The position numbers and the translations under genes were made by a program. A stretch of DNA of 64,000 bases from positions 58,844 through 122,843 of the forward strand of contig CATOTC010000006.1 in assembly GCA_951812975.1 (NCBI GenBank), read 5' to 3'. The notes beneath the pieces were generated by a model. It had not been told where the DNA came from, did no database searches, and saw only the letters and a list, made by a program, of their open reading frames with translations. This document shows, piece after piece, positions 53,928-61,774 of this stretch (position 1 is its first letter; each line of letters begins with the position of its first letter). Source of the DNA: an uncultured Acidimicrobiales bacterium (GTDB lineage Bacteria; Actinomycetota; Acidimicrobiia; Acidimicrobiales; Aldehydirespiratoraceae).

Positions 53928-54312
53928 ATGCGAACAACTCCTGAGGCATTCCCCACCGTCGAGGGTGGGCGTATCGGGCTGGTGGGCGACACGCACGCCA
54001 ACACCGGCTGGTTCATGCGCGTCATCGAAGAGATGGCCGCCGACAACATCGACGTGATCGTTGGTGATGCCAGTGGTCGTGCACAACGAGTTTAGGGTTG
54101 ATGGCCCTAGCGACAACAACGAGGCGTTCACGAACGTCGCGGCTCTCTTGTTCGAGTTCGGCGGGAATGTTCGCCATGCCTTTGAGGGTGTACCTAAACT
54201 GTGGATGGTCGTCGGTCAACAGCATATCGGTCGCTCCGGCGTGCTAAACCTCGACACGCTCCAAACCGACGACTGGTCGACGTTGCGCGGAACGTCCTCG
54301 ATCATCGAGTGA
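53928..54312 (+). pseudogene. Rearranged metallophosphoesterase pseudogene (middle segment inverted)
   Basis: Plus-strand codons from ATG 53928 encode GRIGLVGDTHANTGWFMRV ... DNIDVIV, the N-terminus of a calcineurin-like phosphoesterase with the GDxH metal motif. The frame then ends in a stop at 54093. From about 54063 to 54228 the minus strand encodes MLLTDDHPQFRYTLKGMANI ... INPKLVVHDHWHH, the C-terminal metal motif (GHxH, here DHWH) of the same family. After it the plus strand resumes with SGVLNLDTLQTDDW and a stop at 54312, a typical end. The core with the GNH motif is missing. So the gene has lost material and its middle is inverted. Confidence 0.65.
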
Positions 54313-54368
54313 GGCGATGCCGCCTGCGACATCGCGGTGGCGGGGTTGCGTGGTAGGTTGCACGGCGC

Positions 54369-55184
54369 ATGAGCGTGGAGTCTGAACGTCCGACGATTCT
54401 TGATGTTCGCAATGCCGAGGTTGTCTACAACGACGTGATCCTGGTGCTGAGCGGCGTGAGCCTGCGGGTCGCGGCAGGCGAGATCGTTACCCTGCTCGGC
54501 GCCAACGGTGCCGGCAAGACAACCTTGCTGCGGGCGATCACCGGACTCTTGGAGGTCCACCGCGGCGAGATGACCAAAGGCTCGATTGTCTTCGACGGAG
54601 AACCGGCCGACCACGTTGACCCCTCGAAGCTGGTGCGGGCCGGCGTGGCCCAAGTGATGGAGGGACGGCGGATCTTCGCGGAGCTCACCGTCGAGGAGAA
54701 TCTGCGCACAGGTGCCCACACGGTGCACGACAAACAGGCGATCAGCGCGGCCCACGAGCGGGTCATGGAGCTGTTCCCGGTGTTGAAACCCCGCCAACGC
54801 GACACCGCCGGTTACCTCTCCGGCGGCGAACAACAGATGCTCGCCATCGGCAGGGCCCTGATGGCCTCGCCGAAGCTGCTGCTGTTGGACGAGCCGTCGT
54901 TGGGGCTAGCCCCCAAACTCGTCGAACGAATCTCTGAGATCATCAAGACCGTGAACGCCCAGGGAACCAGTGTGCTGCTCGTCGAGCAGAATGCACGCAT
55001 GGCACTCTCAATCTCAGACCGGGCATACGTGCTCGAGAACGGCCGGATCGTCAAGGAGGGCGCCGCTGCGGACCTGCTGGAGGACGACGACATCCGTGAG
55101 TTCTATCTCGGAGTCGGAGAGGCCGGACGCAGGTCATTTCGGGACGTCAAGTCCTATCGCCGCAAGAAACGGTGGAACGCATGA
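54369..55184 (+). CDS. livF: Branched-chain-type ABC transporter ATP-binding protein
   Basis: 271 residues. Walker A is LLGANGAGKTT, the signature is LSGGEQQML and Walker B is LLLLDEPSLGLAPKL, all of the LivF class. It energises import of a carboxylate or amino acid with the LivG/H/M proteins that follow. The C-terminal tail (SFRDVKSYRRKKRW) is basic and longer than usual. It is the first gene of a six-gene operon; the leader (54313-54368) shows no strong promoter consensus. Its stop overlaps livG. Confidence 0.93.
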   Translation: MSVESERPTILDVRNAEVVYNDVILVLSGVSLRVAAGEIVTLLGANGAGKTTLLRAITGLLEVHRGEMTKGSIVFDGEPADHVDPSKLVRAGVAQVMEGRRIFAELTVEENLRTGAHTVHDKQAISAAHERVMELFPVLKPRQRDTAGYLSGGEQQMLAIGRALMASPKLLLLDEPSLGLAPKLVERISEIIKTVNAQGTSVLLVEQNARMALSISDRAYVLENGRIVKEGAAADLLEDDDIREFYLGVGEAGRRSFRDVKSYRRKKRWNA

Positions 55185-55951
55185 ACGCCCCGCTGTTGAG
55201 CTTCGACGCGGTGACGCTGCGCTTCGGAGGCGTGACCGCGCTCGACGATGTCTCCTTCACGGTTAACGACGGCGAACTGTTCGCGGTCATCGGCCCCAAC
55301 GGCGCAGGCAAAACTTCGATCTTCAACTGCCTCAACGGCGTGTACCGCCCCGAGAGCGGCGAGATCACCTTCCGGGGCAACTCGCTCATCGGAGCCAAAC
55401 CGACCCAGGTCGCCAAACACGGCGTGGCCAGGACGTTCCAGAACCTCGGGCTGTTCTCCAACCTCAATCTCGTCGACAACCTGATGCTGGGCCGCCACCT
55501 GCTGATGAAGAGCGGGTTCATAGCAGGCGCTCTCTGGTTCGGACGGGCCAAACGGGAGGAGATCCATCATCGCGGGCGTGTCGAGGAGATCATCGACTTC
55601 CTGGAATTGCAGCCCTACCGCTACAGCCCGGTGGGAATGCTCCCCTACGGCATCCAGAAACGCATCGAACTCGGCAGGGCCCTGTCGATGGAACCCAGTC
55701 TGCTGCTGCTGGACGAACCGGTGGCGGGAATGAACCTCGAAGAGACCGAGGACATGGCGCGTTTCATTATCGAGGTCCGCGACCACCTCCACATCGCCAT
55801 GATTCTCGTTGAACACGACATGCACATGGTGATGGACATCGCTGATCGAGTGATGGCGCTCAATTTCGGGCAGTGCCTCGCCACCGGAGTTCCCAGCGTG
55901 ATCCAGTCCGACCCGGAGGTCATCGCCGCCTACCTCGGGGAGCCGGCATGA
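55181..55951 (+). CDS. livG: Branched-chain-type ABC transporter ATP-binding protein
   Basis: 256 residues. Walker A is IGPNGAGKTS and the LivG-type long insertion follows. The signature is degenerate as in this class (LPYGIQKRIELGRAL), and Walker B is LLLLDEPVAGMN with IILVEHD-like MILVEHDMHMVM. I use ATG 55181, overlapping the livF stop as ATGA; GTG 55172 is in frame upstream. It pairs with LivF as the ATPase heterodimer. Its stop overlaps the acyl-CoA ligase start. Confidence 0.93.
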   Translation: MNAPLLSFDAVTLRFGGVTALDDVSFTVNDGELFAVIGPNGAGKTSIFNCLNGVYRPESGEITFRGNSLIGAKPTQVAKHGVARTFQNLGLFSNLNLVDNLMLGRHLLMKSGFIAGALWFGRAKREEIHHRGRVEEIIDFLELQPYRYSPVGMLPYGIQKRIELGRALSMEPSLLLLDEPVAGMNLEETEDMARFIIEVRDHLHIAMILVEHDMHMVMDIADRVMALNFGQCLATGVPSVIQSDPEVIAAYLGEPA

Positions 55952-57750
55952 CAGATTCACCTGCGAACATCTCGCTCCCCCACAAGCTGCTCGCCCGGGC
56001 CGCCGCAGACGGTGATGCCGTGGCGCTGCGCCACAAGACACTTGGGATCTGGCGCGAATACACATGGAACGACTACGCAGACACTGCGCGCCTGGCGGGT
56101 CTCGGTCTGCGCAGCCTCGGTGTCACCAAAGGCGACAAGGTGGCGGTCCACGCCGAGAACCGCCCCGAATGGGTCTTCGCGGACCTCGGAACCCAGGGCC
56201 TCGGTGCGGTGACCGTCGGGGTCTATCCGACCAGCCCCGCAGCCGAGGTCAGCTACCTCCTGGCGCACTCGGAAACGAAGGTCGTGGTGGCCGAGGACGA
56301 GGAACAGCTCGACAAGACCCTCGAAGTCTGGGACCAGCTCGAAAGCCTTGACTACGCCGTGGTCATCGACCCCCGCGGTGTCCGGGTGCTCGACGATCCG
56401 CGAATACTGACCTTCGAGGAGCTGCTCGAACTCGGCCGGAAGCAGCCGGCCGCTGACTTCGATGAATCCGTCGCCGCTCTCGACAGCAGCGAGGTGGCCA
56501 TCATCGTCTACACCTCAGGCACGACCGGCCCCCCCAAGGGAGCGATGCTCAGCCACGCCAACATGCACGCGGCGTTCACCGACTACGACTCAATATTCTC
56601 GGTCGGGCCGGGCGACGAAGTGCTCTCCTATCTCCCTCTGTGCCATATCGCAGAACGGTTGGTGACGGTCATCAACGGGATCAGCGGCGGGTACACCGCA
56701 AACTTCGGGGAGGGTGGAGAGGCTTTCGCCAACGACCTGCGCGAGGTGCAACCGACCTTCTTCCTGGGTGTTCCCCGCGTCTGGGAGAAGATGTTGGCGA
56801 GTGTGCAGGTGCGGATGAACGACGCTTCCTGGCTGAAACGACGCAACTACCAGTTCTGGAGCGCCAGGGGCGGACGCCTGGCGAAGGCCCGTATGCAAGG
56901 GAGGCTCGGCTTGGTTGACCGTGTCTTGGCTCTTCTGGGATCACTGATGCTGTACCGCGCCCTCAAAGAGCGCCTCGGCATGAGCCGTTGCCAAAACGCC
57001 CTGTCGGGTGCTGCTCCCATCGCTCCCCAGATCCTCGACTGGTTCTGGTCGATAGGCGTACCGGTTCGGGAGGGGTACGGGCAGACCGAGAACTGCGCGC
57101 AGGCCACGATCAACCCGCAACACGGTGTGCGGATCGGAACCGTGGGCCTTCCCGTCGCCGGAGCGGAAGTGCGCATCGCGGATGACGGTGAGATCCTCAC
57201 CCGGGGAGAGGGAACCTTCGTCGGCTACTACAAGAACCCGCAGGCCACCGCGGAAACGGTCGATGCCGACGGCTGGTTGCACACCGGCGACATCGGGGTC
57301 TTCGACGAGGACGGCTACCTCAAGATCACCGACCGAAAAAAGGACATCATCATCACCGCCGGCGGAAAGAACATCTCCCCGTCGGAGATCGAGAACCGAC
57401 TCAAGGTGTCGCCGTTCGTGCGCGAAGCGGTGGTGATCGGGGACCGCCGCAAATACCTGACCGCGCTGGTCGGCATCGAGTACCACACCGTCGGCGACTG
57501 GGCCACCCGTAGCGGCATCGTCTACACGACGTATGCGGACCTCTCGAACAAGCCTGAAGTCCGCTTCCTGATCGACCAGGTGGTGCAAGAGACCAACCAG
57601 GACTTCGCGCAGGTCGAGACGATCAAGCGCTTCGAGTTCATGACCGTTGAACTTGACCACGAGGACGGGCAGCTAACCGCCACCCAGAAAGTCAAGCGAG
57701 CAGCCATCACCTCACAGTTCGAAGACCTGATCGAGCAGATGTACCCATGA
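55948..57750 (+). CDS. Long-chain-type acyl-CoA synthetase (AMP-forming)
   Basis: 600 residues of the ANL superfamily. The P-loop is IIVYTSGTTGPPKGAMLSH, the adenine motif is REGYGQTEN and the hinge is WLHTGDIGVFDEDGYLKITDRKKD. The catalytic lysine region near the C-terminus is ATQKVKR. It activates a carboxylic acid with ATP and CoA. ATG 55948 overlaps the livG stop, and its own stop overlaps livH, so it is built into the transporter operon. That position implies the imported substrate is a free acid, although its identity is unknown. Confidence 0.93.
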   Translation: MTDSPANISLPHKLLARAAADGDAVALRHKTLGIWREYTWNDYADTARLAGLGLRSLGVTKGDKVAVHAENRPEWVFADLGTQGLGAVTVGVYPTSPAAEVSYLLAHSETKVVVAEDEEQLDKTLEVWDQLESLDYAVVIDPRGVRVLDDPRILTFEELLELGRKQPAADFDESVAALDSSEVAIIVYTSGTTGPPKGAMLSHANMHAAFTDYDSIFSVGPGDEVLSYLPLCHIAERLVTVINGISGGYTANFGEGGEAFANDLREVQPTFFLGVPRVWEKMLASVQVRMNDASWLKRRNYQFWSARGGRLAKARMQGRLGLVDRVLALLGSLMLYRALKERLGMSRCQNALSGAAPIAPQILDWFWSIGVPVREGYGQTENCAQATINPQHGVRIGTVGLPVAGAEVRIADDGEILTRGEGTFVGYYKNPQATAETVDADGWLHTGDIGVFDEDGYLKITDRKKDIIITAGGKNISPSEIENRLKVSPFVREAVVIGDRRKYLTALVGIEYHTVGDWATRSGIVYTTYADLSNKPEVRFLIDQVVQETNQDFAQVETIKRFEFMTVELDHEDGQLTATQKVKRAAITSQFEDLIEQMYP

Positions 57751-58829
57751 CCACCTTCCTGCAGGCAACCTTCGACGGAGTCGCCACCGGTTCGTTGTAT
57801 GCGCTGATCGTGCTCGGTTTCGTGGTCATCTACCGCGCTACCGGAATCATCAACTTCGCGCAGGGTGGTGCCCTGCTGCTCGGCGGCTACATCACCTACA
57901 ACGTCAGCACCTCGTGGGGAGGGAACTATTTCTTGGGCATCATCTTCTCGGTCGCGGTGTGTGCGGGATTCAGCGTTCTGTTGCAACGAGCGATGCTGCA
58001 GCGCATCTTCCGGGAGGTAGTCGGAATCTCTGCCGGTCTGCTGGGTTGGGCAGCGCTGTTCTACAACGGAACCACCCATCTTGTGGGACTCATAGGCGGC
58101 GTCGTGATCGGTGTGCTGGCGTATTTGATCACCGCTCGCATCGAGGCACGAGTCGGAGACAGGGGCCCCTCCGAGCTGCCGCTGTTCGGAGCGATCATGG
58201 TCACGATCGGGGTGCTGTTCATTATCAAACAGGTCGCCGCCTCGATCTGGGGCTTCGCCGAGCTCAGCGTCGACGACCCCTGGGAATTGTCGACCTCGGT
58301 CGTGGGAGACGTCGTGCTCCAACACTCCAAGCTCGCGGCCATCGCCATGGCCGCGGTGGCGCTCGGAGTGTTCTTCGTGGTCGACCGCTACAGCCGGATC
58401 GGCATCGCCATGCGGGCCACCCACTTCGACCACGAGGCCGCGATCGCCCAGGGCATCTCGACAAAGATCGTGTTCGCAACTGCGTTCGCGATCGCTGGAG
58501 GCGTGGCGGCTCTGGCGGGCAGCGCTGCCACCGCAGGTCCCGAACTCATCACTCCGAACTTGGACTTCGTCGTCTTCTTGGCATTTCCGGCGATGATCCT
58601 CGGGGGGTTGGACTCGCCGGCCGGCGCGGTCGCCGGAGGACTGCTGGTCGGCTGGATTCAGAACCTCGTCAAGACCTACGTGGCCACCACTCCAGCGTGG
58701 TTCCCGATCGAGGATCTTGACTGGTTGGGCGCTGGATTCGAGCGGGTCGCGATCTTCATAGTCATGATCATCGTGTTGATGGTCCGCCCTTACGGCCTGT
58801 TGGGCACCGAGGAGGTGCGACGGGTATGA
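57747..58829 (+). CDS. livH: Branched-chain-type ABC transporter permease
   Basis: 360 residues, with the LivH/M permease fold. It starts FDGVATGSLYALIVLGFVVIYRATGIINFAQG, the standard first helix pair and cytoplasmic contact. Later it shows MRATHFDHEAAIAQGI (EAA-like loop to the ATPases) and FPAMILGGLDSPAGAVAGG. It is about 60 residues longer than many LivH proteins because of an insertion around residues 85-135. It is coupled to the ligase and to livM by ATGA overlaps. Confidence 0.92.
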   Translation: MTTFLQATFDGVATGSLYALIVLGFVVIYRATGIINFAQGGALLLGGYITYNVSTSWGGNYFLGIIFSVAVCAGFSVLLQRAMLQRIFREVVGISAGLLGWAALFYNGTTHLVGLIGGVVIGVLAYLITARIEARVGDRGPSELPLFGAIMVTIGVLFIIKQVAASIWGFAELSVDDPWELSTSVVGDVVLQHSKLAAIAMAAVALGVFFVVDRYSRIGIAMRATHFDHEAAIAQGISTKIVFATAFAIAGGVAALAGSAATAGPELITPNLDFVVFLAFPAMILGGLDSPAGAVAGGLLVGWIQNLVKTYVATTPAWFPIEDLDWLGAGFERVAIFIVMIIVLMVRPYGLLGTEEVRRV

Positions 58830-60025
58830 GCGCCGCCGCCACGTCCCGCAAACGCTTCGCCTGGACTCGGAGGGTGTCGGCCACGGCCAGCAACAAGGCG
58901 CAGAAGATGCATGTCCACTATCGCGACGACCTGCGTCTGTTCCCCAACCGCTTGCGGCGCGCAGCACTGGCAGTGATGATCCTCGCGTGGGCGTTCATCC
59001 CGGTGTTGTGGGACGTTGCGCCCTTCACGCTGCTCAGTGGGAACGGGATCTCCCTGAACACTCTGGCCTACGCAGGAGTCTTCTCGATCGCGGCCATCGG
59101 GCTCAACCTGCTCACCGGCTACACAGGTCAGGTCTCACTCGGGCATTCGGTCTTCTTGGCCGTCGGTGCCTACAGCACGGCGTACGCGGGGTCTGTCTGG
59201 GGTTGGCCGATGTGGCTCTGGATACTCTTCGCACCGGCGCTGGGATGGCTCGTCGGTGCAGCTGTCGGCCCATTCGCGCTTCGTCTCCGCGGCAACTACC
59301 TGGTGATAGTGACCCTCGGCCTGGTGTTCATCGGCGAGCATATTTTCAGGAACTGGAAGAGCGTCACAGGCGGCAACACAGGTACGTCGGCCGCCGGAGT
59401 CGAGGTCAAACTGGGTTTCATCGACTTCGAGAACCTGAGCCTGTTCGGCAAGTCCTTCGGCAAGGACGAAAGCTACTTCTGGCTGATCTGGCTACTGGTG
59501 GCGCTGGTGGCGTGGCTGACGAAGAACGTCGTGCGGACACGCCCGGGCAGGGCGCTGCAGGCGGTGCGCGACCAAGACATCGCCGCGGAGATAATCGGGA
59601 TCGATGTCGGCATCACCGGCTACAAGACCCAGGCTTTCGCCTGGTCGTCTGCGATTGCGGCGCTGGCGGGTGCGTTGTACGCGCCGCTGCAACTCTTTAT
59701 CAGTCCCGGAGACTTCACGCTGCTCGTCTCCATCCAGTTCATCGCGATGATCATCCTGGGTGGGATGGGCACGATCTATGGATCGATCATCGGTGCGCTG
59801 GTGATCACTGCTATGCCACGACTGATCGACGGCATATCGGCGGACTACGGTGTACCGGGGGTGGCAGCCAAGAGCACAGACTCTGGCCTAGTATCTATCG
59901 CTTCGCTTAATGTGATCATCTACGGGTTCCTCATTGCCTTGTTCCTGCTGGTCGAGCACCGGGGGCTGGCTGGAATCTGGGTTCGAATCCGCAACTATTT
60001 CTCAACCTGGCCCTTCTCATACTGA
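58826..60025 (+). CDS. livM: Branched-chain-type ABC transporter permease
   Basis: 399 residues. Typical LivM blocks are AGVFSIAAIGLNLLTGYTGQVSLGHSVFLAVGAY, shown in part as GLNLLTGYTGQVSLGH, then LRGNYLVIVTLGL. The ATPase-contact loop is RALQAVRDQDIAAEIIGID and FIAMIILGGMGTIYGSIIGA is also present. A charged N-terminal extension of about 40 residues precedes the first helix. It forms the membrane channel with LivH. Thirty bases separate it from the binding-protein gene. Confidence 0.92.
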   Translation: MSAAATSRKRFAWTRRVSATASNKAQKMHVHYRDDLRLFPNRLRRAALAVMILAWAFIPVLWDVAPFTLLSGNGISLNTLAYAGVFSIAAIGLNLLTGYTGQVSLGHSVFLAVGAYSTAYAGSVWGWPMWLWILFAPALGWLVGAAVGPFALRLRGNYLVIVTLGLVFIGEHIFRNWKSVTGGNTGTSAAGVEVKLGFIDFENLSLFGKSFGKDESYFWLIWLLVALVAWLTKNVVRTRPGRALQAVRDQDIAAEIIGIDVGITGYKTQAFAWSSAIAALAGALYAPLQLFISPGDFTLLVSIQFIAMIILGGMGTIYGSIIGALVITAMPRLIDGISADYGVPGVAAKSTDSGLVSIASLNVIIYGFLIALFLLVEHRGLAGIWVRIRNYFSTWPFSY

Positions 60026-60054
60026 GATTCGCCACTGATCCCTTTGGAGGGGAC

Positions 60055-61476
60055 ATGAAAAAGAAACAATGGTTCCGATTGTTGGCGCTGCTGCTGGCGG
60101 CTGCGCTGTTCGCCGCGGCGTGCGGTGATGACGACGGAGACTCGACTGCAGCCGACGACGGTGACGACGCCCCCGCAGCCGACGACGGCGACAGCGACGG
60201 CGATGGCGATGGCGATGGCGACGACATGGTAGAAGACGACGCCGACGACGCCGACGACGGTGACGACGGTGGCGACATGGTAGAAGACGACGCCGACGAC
60301 GGTGACGACATGGCCGAGGAGCTGGCTACAGGTCCCGGCTTCGACGGCTCCACCATCAACGTCGGCGTGATCTCTGACCTCTCCGGTCCGGCTGCGATCA
60401 TCGGCAATCCACTCACCGCCGGTGGTCAGGTCTACTACGACTACATCAACAGCCAGGGGGGCATTGCCGGCCAGTACCTGATCGAGACGGTTGAAATCGA
60501 CCATCAATACAGCCCGGCGACCGCGGTGCAGGTCTACAACGACATAAAGGACGATGTCGTGATCCTCGGCCAACTCTTCGGCACACCGATCACCAATGCG
60601 GTGCTCGAGTCTCTCAAAGAGGACGGCCTCGTGGCGGCTCCGGCATCGCTCGATGCATTCTGGGTCCGTGAGCAGAACCTGTTGCCGATCGGCGGCCCCT
60701 ACCAGATCCAGGCGATCAACGGGTTTGACTGGTGGATCAATGAGGGCGGCGGCAACGTCGACCAGGTCTACTGCTCGTTCATCCAGGACGACCCCTACGG
60801 CGAAGCGGGTCAAGAGGGCCTTGAGTTCGCAGCGGACAATCTCGGGTTCACGGTAACTGAGGTCGCCCGCTACGTCTCGGGCGACACCGACTTCTCTGCT
60901 CAGGTCCAGCAGCTGCAGGGCGCCGGATGCGAGGTGGTGTTCTTGGTGACGCTGCCATCGGTGACAGGTGGCGCGCTGGGCACTGCAGCGGCCAGCGAAT
61001 TCACACCACAGTGGATTGGCGTCTCTCCCGTCTGGATCAATGTCTTGGCCCAGAGCGGGTTGGCGCCGTACTTGCAGGCCTACTTGGTGATCGTGGCCGA
61101 GGGCTCAACCTGGGGCGACGAGAGCGTGCCGGGCATGGCCGCAATGGTTGAACGGCTCGAAGAGTTCGCTCCAGACCAGCCACCCGACTACTACTTCACG
61201 TTCGGTTACCTCCAGGCCCACGCGGTGGTGCAGGTGCTCGAGGCTGCGGTCGCCAACGGCGATCTGAGCCGCGAGGGCATCATCGAAGCTATGAACGGTC
61301 TGGGCACGGTCGCCTTCGAGGGGCTCGGCGGCGACTATTTCTACGGCACGCCCGACGAGAGGATCCCGAGCACCGAGAACACGATCTTCATTGTGAACCC
61401 GGAGGTTCCCAACGGCGTGGAGGCTGTAGCCACCGGTTATCGGTCCCCGTTCGCCAGCGACTTCGTGTTCGAGTAG
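60055..61476 (+). CDS. ABC transporter substrate-binding lipoprotein (LivK-like) with Asp-rich linker
   Basis: 473 residues. A lipoprotein signal (KKKQWFRLLALLLAAALFAAAC) puts the lipid-modified cysteine at residue 23. Residues ~24-88 are an acidic, almost pure Asp/Gly/Ala linker. The Peripla_BP_6 domain follows: INVGVISDLSGPAAIIG, VILGQLFGTPITNAV, FIQDDPYGEAG and YVSGDTDFSAQVQQLQGAG. It captures the substrate outside the membrane. In the linker DNA a 51-base unit is duplicated (60223 and 60274, ACATGGTAGAAGACGAC). It is the last gene of the operon, followed by a hairpin. Confidence 0.93.
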   Translation: MKKKQWFRLLALLLAAALFAAACGDDDGDSTAADDGDDAPAADDGDSDGDGDGDGDDMVEDDADDADDGDDGGDMVEDDADDGDDMAEELATGPGFDGSTINVGVISDLSGPAAIIGNPLTAGGQVYYDYINSQGGIAGQYLIETVEIDHQYSPATAVQVYNDIKDDVVILGQLFGTPITNAVLESLKEDGLVAAPASLDAFWVREQNLLPIGGPYQIQAINGFDWWINEGGGNVDQVYCSFIQDDPYGEAGQEGLEFAADNLGFTVTEVARYVSGDTDFSAQVQQLQGAGCEVVFLVTLPSVTGGALGTAAASEFTPQWIGVSPVWINVLAQSGLAPYLQAYLVIVAEGSTWGDESVPGMAAMVERLEEFAPDQPPDYYFTFGYLQAHAVVQVLEAAVANGDLSREGIIEAMNGLGTVAFEGLGGDYFYGTPDERIPSTENTIFIVNPEVPNGVEAVATGYRSPFASDFVFE

Positions 61477-61511
61477 ACGTCAGGCAACGCACCCTGAGTA
61501 TCTGAGCCCCT

Positions 61512-61549
61512 GCTGTCCCGTCCGTTGCGCCCACAGCGGACGGGACAGC
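61512..61549 (+). terminator. Perfect 13-base-pair hairpin after the liv operon
   Basis: GCTGTCCCGTCCG (61512-61524) pairs with CGGACGGGACAGC (61537-61549) across a 12-base loop, 36 bases after the operon's last stop. There is no U-tract, as is common for actinobacterial terminators. Confidence 0.75.
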
Positions 61550-61550
61550 G

Positions 61551-61730
61551 CTCGGCCGCTCGACCTCTGTTTGTGTTCCGCTCTTGTTCGCTCCGCTCGA
61601 CTCCCGCTCTTGTTCGCTCCGCTCATGGGCCGCTGGGCCGCGGGCGGGGTCGCTGGGCCGCAGGCGGGCCGCTCGGGCCACGGCCTCGTTCGGCGCGGTC
61701 TTGTTGGGGATCAATCTGTTCGGCCTCTGG
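61551..61730 (-). repeat. MITE-like dispersed repeat, degenerate expanded copy C
   Basis: This shares the core GCCGTGGCCCGAGCGGCCCG, the CGAACGAGG block and the GAACAAGAGCGG block with copies A and B, and ends CCAGAGGCCGAACAGATTGATC on the minus strand. Internal sequence has been tandemly duplicated (GCGGCCCAGCG twice, GAGCGGAGCGAACAAGAGCGG twice), and the other terminal arm is lost. It follows the liv operon in the same relative orientation as A and B follow their genes. The remainder of the 298-base gap holds the hairpin before it and a promoter after it. Confidence 0.7.
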
Positions 61731-61736
61731 GGTAAG

Positions 61737-61765
61737 TTGACTACCTAGATATTACCGGGTAGCCT
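61737..61765 (+). promoter_or_regulatory. Candidate sigma-70-type promoter for acyl-CoA carboxylase genes (possibly leaderless)
   Basis: TTGACT (61737-61742), a 17-base spacer and TAGCCT (61760-61765, fits TAnnnT) lie directly before ATG 61775. A start point about seven bases after the -10 would give a leader of only a few bases, a leaderless transcript. CTACC and GGTAG arms flank the spacer. Confidence 0.6.
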
Positions 61766-61774
61766 CACACGGGC

